Source of the DNA: Phaseolus vulgaris
Taxonomy: Eukaryota > Streptophyta > Magnoliopsida > Fabales > Fabaceae
DNA: 64,000 bases
Direction: 5' to 3'
Assembly: GCF_000499845.2 (NCBI RefSeq)
Contig: NC_023750.2
Location: 8,813,790-8,877,789 of the forward strand
A program made the position numbers and the translations under genes. The notes beneath the pieces were generated by a model. The model did no database searches and had not been told where the DNA came from. It worked only from the letters and a program-made list of their open reading frames with translations. Shown here in pieces: positions 11,092-23,173 of the stretch; the stretch's first letter is position 1, and each line of letters starts with the position of its first letter.

Positions 11092-12480
11092 ATGGGGAAA
11101 ATTCCTCCTTCATTCCGCTCTGCAATCGGAAACCCTAACATTCGAAACCCTTCTTCTCTGTTCCGTCCTCAACCACCTTCTTCTCCCTCCAAACCGCCCT
11201 CTCTCAAGAAACAGTCCCCAAAACCCATCCCTAAACCAAATCCTATCTTCAAATCCCCAAATCTCGAAGACGCCAAGAAAATCTTCGACTCCATTGCCAA
11301 TTCCTCCAAAGACCCTCGCTTCCCCAATTCCCTCCTCCACTCCTACGCCAAAATCGCCGCCTCCACCACCGACTCCGTCAAATTCCTCCACCACATCACC
11401 AAAACCCTCCCTTCCTTTTCCCCCGATCGTTCCACCTTCCACATTCTCCTTTCCCACTCCTGCGCCAACCCCAATTCCAATTCCAATTCCAGTTCCAATT
11501 CCGCTATCTCCGCAATACACCAAACCCTAAATTCAATGCACGCCGCCGGCGTCACTCCGGATGCCGCCACGGCCGATGTTGCGATCCGCGCCTTATGCTC
11601 TGCCGGTCACCTTGACCACGCCATTGAATTGGTCAATGAATTCGCCTCCAAACACTGCCTTCCGGACACCTACACCTTCAATTTCCTTGTCAAGCACCTC
11701 TGCAAAGCCCGCGCCCTATCCAGTGTTTACGACTTCATCGACGAAATGCGCGAAAAATTCGGTGTAAAGCCTGATCTTGTTACCTACACTATATTGATTG
11801 ACAATGTGTGTAATGGTAAGAACTTGAGGGAGGCAATGAGGTTGGTGAGTGTGCTTCATGAGGAAGGGTTCAAGCCTGATTGCTTTGTGTATAACACGAT
11901 TATGAAAGGGTATTGTGTGCTGAGTAGAGGGAGTGAGGCGATTGAGGTTTATAACAAGATGAAGGAGGAAGGGGTGGAGCCTGATCTTGTCACTTACAAC
12001 ACTTTGATTTTTGGGTTGTCCAAGTCGGGGAGGGTGGTGGAGGCCAAGAAGCTGCTGCGTGTGATGGCGGAGAAGGGTTATTTTCCTGATGAGGTGACTT
12101 ATACTACATTGATGAATGGGATGTGTAGGAAGGGGGAGGTGCTGGCGGCGCTGGCATTGTTGGGGGAGATGGAGGGGAAGGGGTGCAGCCCCAATGAATG
12201 CACATACAACACACTGCTGCACGGGTTGTGCAAGGCGAGGTTGTTGGAGAAGGCAATTGAGTTCTATGGGGTGATCAAGGAGGGTGGTTTGAAGTTTGAT
12301 ACGGCTTCTTATGGGACATTTGTGAGGGCACTGTGTAGGGATGGGAGAGTTGCCGAGGCTTATGAGGTGTTTGATTATGCTGTTGAGAGCAAGAGCTTGA
12401 CTGATGTTGCTGCTTACTCGACGCTGGAGAGCACACTTAAGTGGCTCAAGAAGGCTAAAGAACAAGGGCTTGCTGTTTAG
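11092..12480 (+). CDS. P-class pentatricopeptide repeat (PPR) protein
   Basis: An intronless 462-codon ORF. Its ATG sits in gcagccATGG, a good plant start context, just after a GAA-rich leader. Residues 1-60 are rich in Ser, Pro and Lys with no obvious repeat. From about residue 108 onward there are eight to nine 35-residue PPR motifs, most starting PD.VTYN/T and ending in G/K plus a hydrophobic residue (for example PDLVTYTILIDNVC, PDLVTYNTLIFGLS, PNECTYNTLLHGLC). The protein closes with a conserved tail, STLKWLKKAKEQGL. From memory it closely resembles the Arabidopsis At2g17670 type of PPR protein in length, start (MGKIPPSFRS) and tail. PPR proteins bind organellar RNA; the RNA target cannot be inferred and I do not claim which organelle. 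There are no E or DYW editing domains. The first half is C-rich and the second half G-rich on the coding strand, which creates long antisense open frames that are not genes. Confidence 0.95.
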   Translation: MGKIPPSFRSAIGNPNIRNPSSLFRPQPPSSPSKPPSLKKQSPKPIPKPNPIFKSPNLEDAKKIFDSIANSSKDPRFPNSLLHSYAKIAASTTDSVKFLHHITKTLPSFSPDRSTFHILLSHSCANPNSNSNSSSNSAISAIHQTLNSMHAAGVTPDAATADVAIRALCSAGHLDHAIELVNEFASKHCLPDTYTFNFLVKHLCKARALSSVYDFIDEMREKFGVKPDLVTYTILIDNVCNGKNLREAMRLVSVLHEEGFKPDCFVYNTIMKGYCVLSRGSEAIEVYNKMKEEGVEPDLVTYNTLIFGLSKSGRVVEAKKLLRVMAEKGYFPDEVTYTTLMNGMCRKGEVLAALALLGEMEGKGCSPNECTYNTLLHGLCKARLLEKAIEFYGVIKEGGLKFDTASYGTFVRALCRDGRVAEAYEVFDYAVESKSLTDVAAYSTLESTLKWLKKAKEQGLAV

Positions 12481-14315
12481 TTGGTATGGATGCTTTGTAT
12501 TTTACTTAAGGATTTTGTCCAATTTATTGTGTGCTGTTGAGGTTTAAATTTGATTGTCCATTAACACTTAATTGTGTTGTACTGTTTAAGTTAGTGTAAG
12601 ATACAGTTATTTCTTAGCTAGTTGGATACCCTTGTAGCTTCTTTTTTAGGTATAGAAGGAATGGAAGATATGTATCTTCTATATATTTTTTTTCTTTTTT
12701 ACTTGATAATTTTTCTTCTTCGGGGTAAAAGAATTTTTCTGTTATGTTGGAAATGCTGTTCAAATTGCGTTACCAATTCATCTTAGGAGCTCTTTAATAT
12801 TGCTGGATTAGTTGGCTGTAGCAGAGTTTGCGTTGTCTGTATTCATCATTTTAAAGGTCTGGTATAGGCTATGATGATCAATCAAACCCATCGTTTAGGT
12901 CTTTCTTAGTTGCTTAAGCTTTTAGATGCAATGGGCATCACATTGTATTTGAGCTTAGTTTTTTTTACTCGAGAGAGTAGTTGAAATAAAGCTCTTTTAC
13001 TATCGATCCCATTCTAAGTGAAGTGTCCAGCATAAGTTTTCCTTACTTTTGGCACTGCCACCATACCCTTGCTTTTCATAGCTTGTCTTTTTATCACTCA
13101 AGTCTTTTCTTTGCATGTTTTGTCCCCTGCCATTTTATGGACAGTAAAAGTGATTCATTTATATATTGCAGGTGCTTTCTGTCGATGCTGCCAAGGATCA
13201 TAAGAGCTAGTTGCCTAGGTTAAGCCTAACTCCATAAGGAGCATACCAAAGCTGCAGATACAATTTCTCTCTGTATTTGGTTACAAGTATATCTTTGTTA
13301 ACAGTTGAACACAACTTGGAACTGGAATCAGACAGGAAGCCAGAATTAGGTAAAATTTTGATTGCATATATTCGATGGTCTTCATGCAATGGAACAGCAG
13401 TCTTGAAGCTGCTTGGTCGGTCCTACTGTGTTATTATTTGTCAGAGCATTCTGGCTGTTCTTTTATGCGGTTGATGATGATCTTGAAGGAAAACGTGTAT
13501 TTTTATGGAAACTATTGTTCATTATTTTGAATCGTATGATTCTCTAATAGATGAAGATAACAAATTTTGAGTAAACCATAAAGGAGCATTTGATTGTTTC
13601 CACTGATAAAAGAGCTTGGAGATGTGGATTCATTGTATTTGTATCAAGATAATTGGTGGTTGCATAATGCACCGTATCTTTCTGTAAGGCATTGTGGGAT
13701 TCTCATCTTTCATAGAAAATTACTTCCACATTTCTTATATTTGGACTTGCTTGGATAGGAGAATACTGTTGAAGAATGGGCAACAAATTTTTAGCTAAAT
13801 AATAACAAATACTCAAAATTAATGAGATGGAATTTTTCTTCCTCAAATTAGTATCAGAGAAGATGTATAGTCACAATTTATATGATTATTATTCTCTTAA
13901 ACATTAATTCATTATACAAGAAACACATAATTGGGAAGGAATGATTGTTTTAATAATTATTAAGGTTAATTTGAAAGAAAAGTATAAAGTATTGATAAAT
14001 TTAATATAAATAACTTAATTGATAATTTTTTTTTAAAATAATTTGAATTAGTTAGAAGAGTTCTAAATAGCATAGGAGGAGTGATTTCCGGACATATAGA
14101 CTAAAATTTAAAGATGTTAGAATTTAGAAATGAAATGAGTAAAAAAAACAATCGTACATGAAATTTCTTTTTGTATATGTTGAATGAATTGAACGTTTAT
14201 AATTACTTAATTTCACAGTGCATATTTATTTTTAGTTTTAAACGTGTTTTTGCACCCTCAAATTTGAACCAAATTAGTTTATGGTGATTTAATTTAAAAT
14301 TAATTTTTTAGTATT
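12481..14315. other. PPR 3' flank and intergenic DNA
   Basis: The first kilobase has balanced composition and a possible 3' UTR intron acceptor (ttgcag near 13170), which would suit a spliced 3' UTR, but this is speculative. The part after about 13800 is AT-rich and shows no gene or repeat that I can support. Confidence 0.35.
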
Positions 14316-15990
14316 GTAAGGACCGAGAAAAAAAGTTTTAGTTTAAAAGTGGTATAATTAAAATGATACCTGAATATTTTATTATTAAATTTAAAAGAGC
14401 ATATAAATAGAAATTCAATTATTCATGTTTCATTTTAAAAGAATTATTATCTCAGTAAAAACTTCATTTTCTTTTCCTCTGCCTTCATTCTAAGATTCTG
14501 ACATTCTCGCTCATCAATATGATGATCGAAGTACGCCATTAGAATTCTAGCAGCGAAGACTACAAGACTGTCTGATAAGAATCTCTGACAGAGTAAGTTA
14601 ATTTTTGTTCCTTTTTCCTTTTCTCTCCCTTCTCTCTAAGATTTTGACCTCCTCGACGATAAGAGTCTGCCATTAGACTCCTAGCAATGAACTCTACGAG
14701 ATTGTTCAATTAAAATCTCAAATAGAGTAAGTTCATTCTTGGCCCCTTTTCCTTTGAGTTAGTTTTGATCTGGTTAGGTTTATCTTTAGTTTAAGCTTGC
14801 ATGTGATGCTTTTATCTTTAGAAATAGTCTTTGTTAGCTCAGGGTCCTAGTGGTATAGTTAGATTTTTTATTAGGATTTTGTGGTGCAAGTTAGGTTACC
14901 CTTGAGCTTTTGGTAGTTTGGAGCTCTTAGGGAGCATCTAATCAAGTTCAAGTAAGGGAAACTAGTTTTAACTTTTAAAATAGAACCCTAGGTTAGAAGA
15001 TTTGGATGTGGGGGTGACGTGGTTACCAATTCTATTTTTTGCTTGTAGGATTGTCTCTTTTGAAGAGTAAAGTAATACATTGACTGAAATGGTTGATTTT
15101 GAATATTTTATATTGATTTTAAGGTGAATAAGTTATTGAAAGTGTTTGTGATTGAGAATTGAAAGTGTTTGAATGATAATATAAATGACTTGAACTGTTT
15201 TTGAATATTTTGTTGAATTACTTAAATAAGATGTTTGATGAGAACTGGTTGTTTGATTTTAGATAATGATTGATTTAGAGAGCATATATTTGGACCTTAG
15301 TTATGTGTTTAAGTGAATTTTTAGATATATTTGGATTGTTTAGAAAGTTTAAAGTATGATGTGATTGAATGGTGAATTGATGTGTTAAATTATGTATGTA
15401 ATGAGGTGAAAGTGTGATCAAGACATAGTATTTTCAGGAAAGGAAATATTGTGTTGAGATTGTTATTAAGGTGTATTGATTTGTGAGTCTCCTGTGAATG
15501 AGACGATCCTGACTCTACTAATATAATGAAATCACATAGATGAAGTTATTCAGTTGGTGAGAGTTGAAGGAGGTTCATTTGGCTGATTTTGAGGTTTGAA
15601 AGAACTAATCAGAGCATATCAAATGGATTTACCCTATCATATGAAATGATGAGATGTTGAGATTGATTATGCGCATGATTATGTCGATTCACAATGAGTA
15701 GTATGACAAGTGCAGGTCTCTGGATGCTAATTTCAATTCACGAGTCTTCCGAAAATAAAGTCGAGTGTCTGAGTATGTGAGTTCGTAGAAATCTGACAGG
15801 AATAATGTGGATGATAAATGTGATAGACACTTGATGACTTTGTGCAAATTATGAGAATCTGATGAATTATGTATGTTTTTAAAAATTAAATTTATATTAG
15901 AATTCTCAAAAATAGCTAGCTTACTTCGTGCTTTGTTTTGTGTTTGTTTTCTTTAAATTTGTAATGATCGTGTTAATTTACACGGGAGCA
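14316..15990 (+). mobile_element. old LTR-like repeat, copy 2
   Basis: This region shares ordered sequence blocks with the inverted copy at 5240-7500: duplicated segments ending agagtaagtt (14590 and 14724), taagggaaactagttttaac (about 14954), gaagatttggatgtgg...gacgtgg (about 14997), and gagtcttccgaaaat in the 3' part. It ends near gtgttaatttacacggg, an LTR-end-like sequence. No coding sequence is present. The ends are approximate, the copies are diverged, and a TSD could not be identified. Confidence 0.45.
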
Positions 15991-16599
15991 GATGAAGTTG
16001 CGCCAAAGGAACAAATGTTTTTATTTTGAATGTTTTATTTGTAGACTTTTGTATATATATTAAATCCCTATGAAAAGGGATATCTTTTTTAGAAAGTAAT
16101 ATATGTTTATATGTGTACCGACCAGTCCTCGGGCGTCGTTTGACCACCAGTAATGATGGAGCTGCGTAAGGTGGGTCCAATGAGCGACATAGGTCATTGT
16201 CTCACGAGGCACGTGCGCCAAGGTACCGAAAAGTGGTTAGACATCGATCACCAGGATGTGTTGATGTGTCCTCGGCAGTGTAGAGAGGTCAGACATCGGT
16301 GACTCGAACAGCAGAGCTGGGCCACGAGAGGTGGATCCCAGACCACACACCAGTTATCAGTTAGGGAGAAGCCTAAGTCACGAGAGTCCATGCGTGTGGT
16401 GTGGATGACGCGTTCAGGCGTAACACAAGTAAAGAGCCACTGGAAAAGATACGACCCGAGAAGGTCACGTTCCAAGGGTGAGCTGCATGCATGGCACGTG
16501 AACGGCTAGGGCGCTCCCAGGACAGGTGATCCCAGAGATCAGGTGCACGAGTTGGCACCCAGGTGGTCATCCCGTCAGAGGTTGCACTCTAGTTAGAGA

Positions 16600-16915
16600 T
16601 GTTGGGAAAAAACGGGTAATTTCCCCACTAAAACAGAACCCTAACAGAGCTACCTGACAAATAATAATAAATAGAGCAGAATAATAAAAGAGATAAAGAG
16701 GAAAAAACACACCAGAAAATTGTTAACGGAGTTCGGCCAATTTAGCCTAATCTCCAAGCACAGCAAAAACAACTCACTTTTATTATTATGGGAGAAGATA
16801 TTACAAATTGGGATATTTAACAGTGAATGAGGAGAGTTTAATTTATAACCCTCAAACCTCCTTCCCAAACAATGAACCCACCGATGTGGGACTTGGGATT
16901 AAGCCAAAATCAACA
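16600..16915 (-). repeat. 3' LTR of the copia element
   Basis: A 316-bp direct repeat of 21128-21447 with TG...CA ends. In element orientation this is the downstream LTR. Confidence 0.95.
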
Positions 16916-17021
16916 AATCTCCACCTTGGCTTAATTTCAAGTCCCACCTAAAACAAATCTTCTCAAAACATAACAAAAAAAACTTGGCAGTGCTTCAAAT
17001 TTGCGCCTCCGGGCGCCAACT

Positions 17022-20000
17022 TCAAATGTGCAAGATATTAACCAAGTCTAAACAGTGTTCAAACTTGGTCCTTGTAACCACCTTGGTGAGCATATCTGCA
17101 GGATTCTCCGTAGTGTGAAACTTCTGGAGAACAATCTCCTCTTCTTCGAGAATCTCACGCACAAAGTGATAACGAACATCAATGTGCTTCGTCCGTGCAT
17201 GAAAGACTTGATTCTTTGCTAAATGAATAACACTCTGACTGTCAAAATATAGCTCAAGTTGTTTTTGACCAACTCCCAAGTCTTTAAGCAACCCATGAAG
17301 CCAAATTGCTTCCTTCACAGCCTCTGTAATCGCCATATACTCTGCCTTTGTCGTAGACAAAGCCACCGTAGACTGCATGGTAGACTTCCAACTAACTGGC
17401 GCTTTTGCTAAAGTGAACAAATAGCCAGTTGTAGACCATCGCTTATCCAAATCACCTGCATAATCAGAATCACAATATCGAACTATGCATTGACCAAGTG
17501 ATTCATCTTGCTCAAATGTCAATCCAACATCTAAGGTATTTTGGATGTACCGTAGAATCCATCTCACAGCTTTCCAATGTCCCTTGCCCGGATTATGCAT
17601 GTACCTGCTAACAACACTCACAACCTGTGAAATATCTGGTCTTGTACACACCATTGCATACATCAAGCTTCCAACTGCATTTGCATATGGGACTTTCGCC
17701 ATGTATTCTCGTTCTTCATTAGTCGTCGGAGATAAACGGCTACTCAATTTCAAATGAGGAGCAAGTGGGGTACTTACAGGTTTTGTATCTTCGTGTATAC
17801 CAAAACGTTGTAGTACCTTCTGCAAATACTGCTTCTGTGATAGCCAAAGTTTTCCCCTCTCCCTGTCCCTGTTTATCTCTATGCCGAGAATCTTCTTGGC
17901 TTCCCCCAAATCCTTCATCTCGAACTCTTTACTCAACTGAGCCTTTAACCTGTCAATCTCAACTTGGCTCTTTGCTGCAATCAGCATATCATCAACATAT
18001 AAGAGTAAGTAAATGTAGGAACCATCTTCAAGTCTGCGCAAATACACACAATGATCATATTTGCTTCTCTTGTACTTCTGATCCTTCATGAACTTATCAA
18101 ATCGTTTGTACCACTGTCTCGGAGATTGTTTCAGTCCGTACAATGATTTGCTAAGTTTACAAACCCAATCTTCTTTACCATCAACCTTGTATCCTTCTGG
18201 TTGAGTCATATAGATTTCCTCCTTCAAATCACCGTGTAGGAACACAGTCTTTACATCAAGTTGAGCAAGCTCCAAATTCAACTGTGCTACCAAGGCCAAC
18301 AAAATTCGAATGGAGGAATGTTTAACAATTGGAGAAAATACCTCATTATAATCAATTCCCTCCCTCTGAGCAAAGCCTTTAGCAACCAACCTTGCCTTGT
18401 AGCGAACATCTTCTTTATTAGGAAATCCTTCTTTCTTTGCAAATACCCATTTGCACCCAATTACCTTCTTACCTTTTGGTAATTGTGCCAACTTTCACGT
18501 CTTGTTCTTCTTCAAAGACTGCATCTCCTCTTCCATCGCACCTGCCCAACTACCACTCTCTGAACTCAGAATGGCTTCTGGGTAAGTGGATGGAATGTCA
18601 TCAACAACTGGAAGTGCATAGGCAACCATATCCATGAAACGAGCAGGCTTCTGAATATCTCGTCTCTGTCTTCTAACTGCAATTGGCGTTGATTGCTGTT
18701 GAGATTCTTGGGTAGGAACCTCTTCCTCATTTGATTCTTCTTCTGCCATAAGAGAGTCACTTTTGGTATTTCGTGTTGGGATCACCACTGTCGGCTCAAA
18801 CTCCACCTGCTTCCAGGCACATTCCACCTGTTGTGGAGTACTATCAGCTCCTTCTGGATTTACCTTCTTTAACATGGAAAATTCATTAAAGGTAACATCC
18901 CTGCTGATAATCGTCTTCTTTGCCTCTAGACACCACAAACGGTATCCCTTCACTCCAGGACTAAAGCCCATGAAAAGAGCCTTCTTTGCCCGTGGATCCA
19001 ACTTTGATTCAATCACATGATAATATGCAATAGAACCAAAAACATGCAAAGAATCATAATCAGTTGCAAGTTTTCCAGACCATACCTCTAACGGGGTTTT
19101 GCCATCTATAGCAGATGATGGCAAACGATTGACGAGATGTTGAGCGTATGTCACAGCCTCAGCCCAAAACTCTCTGCCTAACTCAGCATTAGACAACATA
19201 CAACGAACTTTCTCCACAAGTGTCTTGTTCATACGCTCCGACACCCCATTTTGCTGTGGTGTTTTTCTAACAGTGAAATGCCGAACTATGCCACAATCTT
19301 GACATACCTTCAGGAACGGATCACTCTTGTATTCTCCTCCATTATCTGTTCGGAGAACCTTAATCTTCCTTCCTGTCTGGTTTTCAACTTGAGCTTTCCA
19401 CTTAAGGAAAATTTCAAGCACATCATTTTTGTTCTTCATAGTAAACGCCCAAACTCTCCTGGAAAAATCATCCACAAAAGTGACAAAATAATGCCTACCT
19501 CCGATTGACGAAGTCTTGGCAGGTCCCCACACATCTGAATGCACATAATCCAGAATACCCTTGGTATTGTGAATTGCAGTGCCAAACTTCACTCTTCGTT
19601 GTTTTCCCAGAACACAATGCTCACAAAATTCAAGTTTGCAAGCCTTCGTACCTTTCAACAGTCCCTGCTTGGTAAGAATTTGCAAGGATTTCTCTCTAGC
19701 ATGTCCCAACCTCAAATGCCACAACTTTGTTGCCTCGACATCCTTCTTAGTGCTAGAAGTTGTTACTGCTACTGTCCCCACCACTGTACTACCTTGATAG
19801 TAGTATAGATTGTTCTTCCTCACGCCTTTCAACATCACCAATGCTCCTGAAGTTGCTTTAAGAATTCCATCTCGCATTGTCACAACTAGGCCTTTAGATT
19901 CTAAAGCCCCCAATGAGATGAGATTCTTCTTCAACTTTGGCACGTACCGTACATCCCGCAAAATTCTGGTGGATCCATCATGATTCCGCAGCTTGATTGA

Positions 20001-21047
20001 ACCTATCCCAGCTGTCTTACATGGATTATCATTACCCATGTAAACAACCCCGCCATCGAGTTCTTGAAATTCAAAGAACCATTCCCGAATGGGACACATA
20101 TGATAGGTACAACCTGAATCCAATATCCACTCATCTGGATACGATGATGCTGAAAACGAGACAATTAAAGAGATATCTGATTCCACATCATTTTTGCATT
20201 CTGCAACATTTGCATCTTGCGGAGCCTTCCCTTTCTTCTGCATTTTTGGACAGTCTTTCTTCCAGTGTCCTTTCTCATGACAGAAAGCACACTCATCTTT
20301 GGCAACGACTCGAACTTTAGACTTAGACCTCCCTCTTCTCCCCTTTGTTTGGCTTTGCTGACGACCTCTTGCCACCAATGCTTCTTCTGATGTCGTTGAT
20401 TTGGTTTTCATCTTATTCTGCTTTCTCAATTCATGACTATATAAAGCAGAACAAACAACATCTAATGACACATTCTCCTTCCCGTGAAGGAGCGTAGTCT
20501 CCAAATGTTCAAATTCATCAGGAAGAGATGATAACAACATCAAAGCCAAATCCTCATCCTCAAACTTCACATCTAAATTCAACAGGTCTGCTACTAATTG
20601 ATTAAACATAGTGATGTGTGCATTCATAGTAGTACCTTGTTGGTAGTCAAATCGGAACAACCTTTTCTTCATCAGGAGCTTGTTTTGACCACTCTTCTTC
20701 AGAAACTTGTCCTCCAATGCCTTCCACAGTTTGTGTTCAGAAGTCTCGTTTTTTATAGAATACTTTTGCTCTCTGGACAGGCAGGATCGAATAGTTCCGC
20801 TTGCTAACCGGTTGATGATGCTCCAGTCTTTCTCCTCTACCTCTTCTGGTTTCTCTCCTTCAATAGCAATATCAAGACCCTGCTGAAAAAGAGAGTCCAA
20901 GACCTCTCCTTGCCACATGCCAAAATGTCCAGTGCCATCAAATATTTCCACCGCCAATTTCAAAGTGGACACCGGGAACCTCGACCATGATGACGAGGAG
21001 CCCGACACTCTGGATACATCCTTCGCTTCTTCTTCTTGATTTGCCAT
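17022..21047 (-). pseudogene. Ty1-copia gag-pol polyprotein with one in-frame stop
   Basis: A single reading frame of about 1342 codons encodes gag, protease, integrase, reverse transcriptase and RNase H in the Ty1-copia order. Gag (residues 1-250) ends in a CCHC zinc knuckle (C253, C256, H261, C266). Protease has D310-S311-G312. Integrase has an HHCC finger (H444, H449, C475, C478) and a D505, D568, E604 triad with DD35E spacing. The reverse transcriptase has LLYVDDML (around 17990), and RNase H has the CDSDYAGD and [10 protein letters not shown] blocks. The only break seen is a TGA at 18495-18497 between integrase and reverse transcriptase; the frame resumes at the next codon without a shift. 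The start ATG at 21047 lies just after the PBS. Without suppression the copy cannot make its own reverse transcriptase. Confidence 0.95.
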
Positions 21048-21111
21048 TACAAACTCAAAATATAGTATTCAATATTACAAATAATTTCAAAACAACCCAA
21101 GGCAAACCTTC

Positions 21112-21125
21112 GGCTCTTGATACCA
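21112..21125 (-). other. primer-binding site, initiator tRNA-Met type
   Basis: On the minus strand this reads tggtatcaagagcc, complementary to the 3' end of initiator tRNA-Met with one inserted base relative to the usual tggtatcagagc. It starts two bases inside the 5' LTR. Confidence 0.75.
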
Positions 21126-21127
21126 CT

Positions 21128-21447
21128 TGTTGGGAAAAAACGGGTAATTTCCCCACTAAAACAGAACCCTAACAGAGCTACCTGACAAATAATATTGAAT
21201 AAACAGAGCGGAATAATAAAAGAGATAAAGAGGAAAAAACACACCAGAAAATTGTTAACGGAGTTCAGCCAATTTAGCCTAATCTCCAAGCACAACAAAA
21301 ACAACTCACTTTTATTATTATGGGAGAAGATATTACAAATTGGGATATTTAACAGTGAAGGAGGAGAGTTTAATTTATAACCCTCAAACCTCCTTCCCAA
21401 ACAATGAACCCACCGATGTGGGACTTGGGATTAAGCCAAAATCAACA
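21128..21447 (-). repeat. 5' LTR of the copia element
   Basis: A 320-bp direct repeat of 16600-16915. In element orientation it lies upstream of gag and next to the primer-binding site. Confidence 0.95.
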
Positions 21448-21819
21448 AGGGAGCCCTACGCGCTAGGTTGTCCTAAGAGTGGGCAATAGCGACGTTAGGG
21501 CCCATCCTCAGAAAGCCTATTTTGAGTAGTGGAAACCCTGAACCATATAAAGGGTAGTAATAACCTAACAAGGTACGCTATTCATTTGCGCCGCTTCACA
21601 CACACAGATTACACAAGAGCTTTTTACAACTTACTTCGGTGTTTTCTAGCCCTACATTGACTTGAGCGTCGGAGTGCAAACGACCTCTAGGACGCCTTTT
21701 GTCTTTGTGATTTCAGGTGTTTGATCGAAAGAAAGACACGAACGAAGGCATAGAGAATCGGACGTGGGAGTATCGTGAGACGTACGAAGACCCTCGAATC
21801 AACCGGTAGGAACAATATG

Positions 21820-23070
21820 TTAATTATATATTGCATGCATAATATATTAGCAAAGGGTAAAAATATGGATGTTACAAGTATATGTAATGTGAAAAATTGT
21901 ATGTTTTCCTTTTATGAATTTGCTTATATAATTAACAGTTACAAGTTTATACTCTTATCATCAAGTATTTTGAAATATTCATTTTGATAAAGTTTATGCA
22001 TAGCAAGTTAAAATACATTTTATTTTGAAATGATAGAAACTAAAGTAATCAATTTAAATTTGAAGGACTAAAAAACTTATTTCAAATTTAAGAGACTGAA
22101 AATATTATGCACATTAAATTGAATTTTAAATAAAGCATAAATAGTTTTAAAATTTTATAAAATATGTGGACTTGATATTTAAATAAGTGTGAGGGAATTA
22201 TAGCTTTTAAATTTATCAAAAGATCCCAAAATTTCATCGAGTAAATTATTCCTTTTATATAAAATAACAAAAGTATATTATATAATTTATAATCTATAAT
22301 AATTAATAAAGAGGACTACTTTTATTTTTTTATACATTCTTTTATCATTTTACCTTTAATATTATTTTTTCATTTCAGCTATAATTTATATCTATAGATT
22401 GATTTTTGTCATTATTTTAGGTGTAGACCATCTTATTATTTTATCGTTAACATTTTTTGTACCTATCCTTTATTATGATAACGGTCATAATAGTTGGATT
22501 TTTCTAACTATATTAACTATTTCTTATTATTGTAAATAAATGTATATAGGGCTTTGGTTGTATTTTCACGAATAAATAATTTATAAAGAATAAACTTTTT
22601 CACTGTTTTATCTTTAACTTGTGACGACTATTTTTGTTGTGTACTATTGTGTTTACTTAATTAAAACTGGATAAAATAGTTATTTATATAAAAATAATAA
22701 TTGCATTGTGTTAATTTTTTTTAATTATTATTATAAAAGAAAAATGGATACATATACTTGGATAATATGCTTGCATTTTGATTAGTATTTATAAAATAGT
22801 TTGAATTCATTCCTTTTTAATAGTTATTTAAAGATTTTTGTATAGAAAAATCAAGTTTTATATTTTATTTTTCTTTGTATGTGTATATATATATATATAT
22901 ATGTTAATTATTATTTCAAGAATAAAAGTATAAATAATAAAAACAAAAATTAATATTACTTTAAATTTAAAAATTATAGTGAAAAAAAGTTATAAAATAC
23001 AATAATTAAGTAATTAGAAGGGGATTATGTAAATAGGGTTTTGTACTTTGTTCAGTGACACACAGTAAGC
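21820..23070. other. AT-rich intergenic DNA upstream of the NFD6/NOXY2-like gene
   Basis: Low-complexity AT-rich sequence with an (AT)n microsatellite at about 22884-22903. No ORF or repeat boundary can be supported. Confidence 0.5.
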
Positions 23071-23071
23071 A

Positions 23072-23113
23072 ATGCATTTAGGTTTGTGAGTGAACATGGA
23101 AATCCCTTTGTAA
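23072..23113 (+). promoter_or_regulatory. two possible short uORFs before the NFD6/NOXY2-like gene
   Basis: Two tiny open frames, each of five codons plus a stop, lie at 23072-23089 and 23096-23113. They are 60-100 bp upstream of the main ATG at 23174 and do not overlap it. If transcription starts before 23072, they would sit in the 5' leader and could dampen translation. The transcript start is unknown, so this is conditional. Confidence 0.3.
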
Positions 23114-23173
23114 GATTTCACCCTTCTTTTTCTTCTTCTTCTGATTTCTGAACTTTTGTTCTATCCGATTCTG

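Larger units (their letters stand above)
16600..21447 (-). mobile_element. near-intact Ty1-copia retrotransposon with 316/320-bp LTRs
   Basis: Two LTRs, 16600-16915 and 21128-21447, begin TGTTGGGAAAAAACGG and end AAATCAACA; by eye they differ by about five substitutions and one short indel. The flanks agaga (16595-16599) and aggga (21448-21452) match 4 of 5, a decayed TSD. On the minus strand the PBS lies beside the right-hand LTR, and a purine tract (aaggtggagatt) beside the left-hand one. One gag-pol frame fills the interior and is broken by a single nonsense codon. The element is young by LTR similarity and inserted into a solo Tat LTR. Confidence 0.95.
16114..21814 (+). mobile_element. 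solo Tat-type LTR (TSD atatg), split by a copia element
   Basis: The LTR begins TGTACCGACCAG at 16114 and ends ...CCGGTAGGAACA at 21814. It is flanked by atatg at 16109-16113 and 21815-21819, a perfect 5-bp TSD. Its own sequence is 16114-16599 and about 21448-21814; the copia element 16600-21447 lies between. The shared Tat block TGACTTGAGCGTCGGAGTGC is at 21658-21681. No PBS follows the end, which confirms that it is a solo LTR. Confidence 0.85.

Noticed and set aside
11716..12465. 249-codon minus-strand open frame across the PPR gene
   Set aside because: It is the mirror of a G-rich coding strand. It is rich in His, Leu and Pro without domain structure, and the plus-strand PPR motifs explain the sequence.
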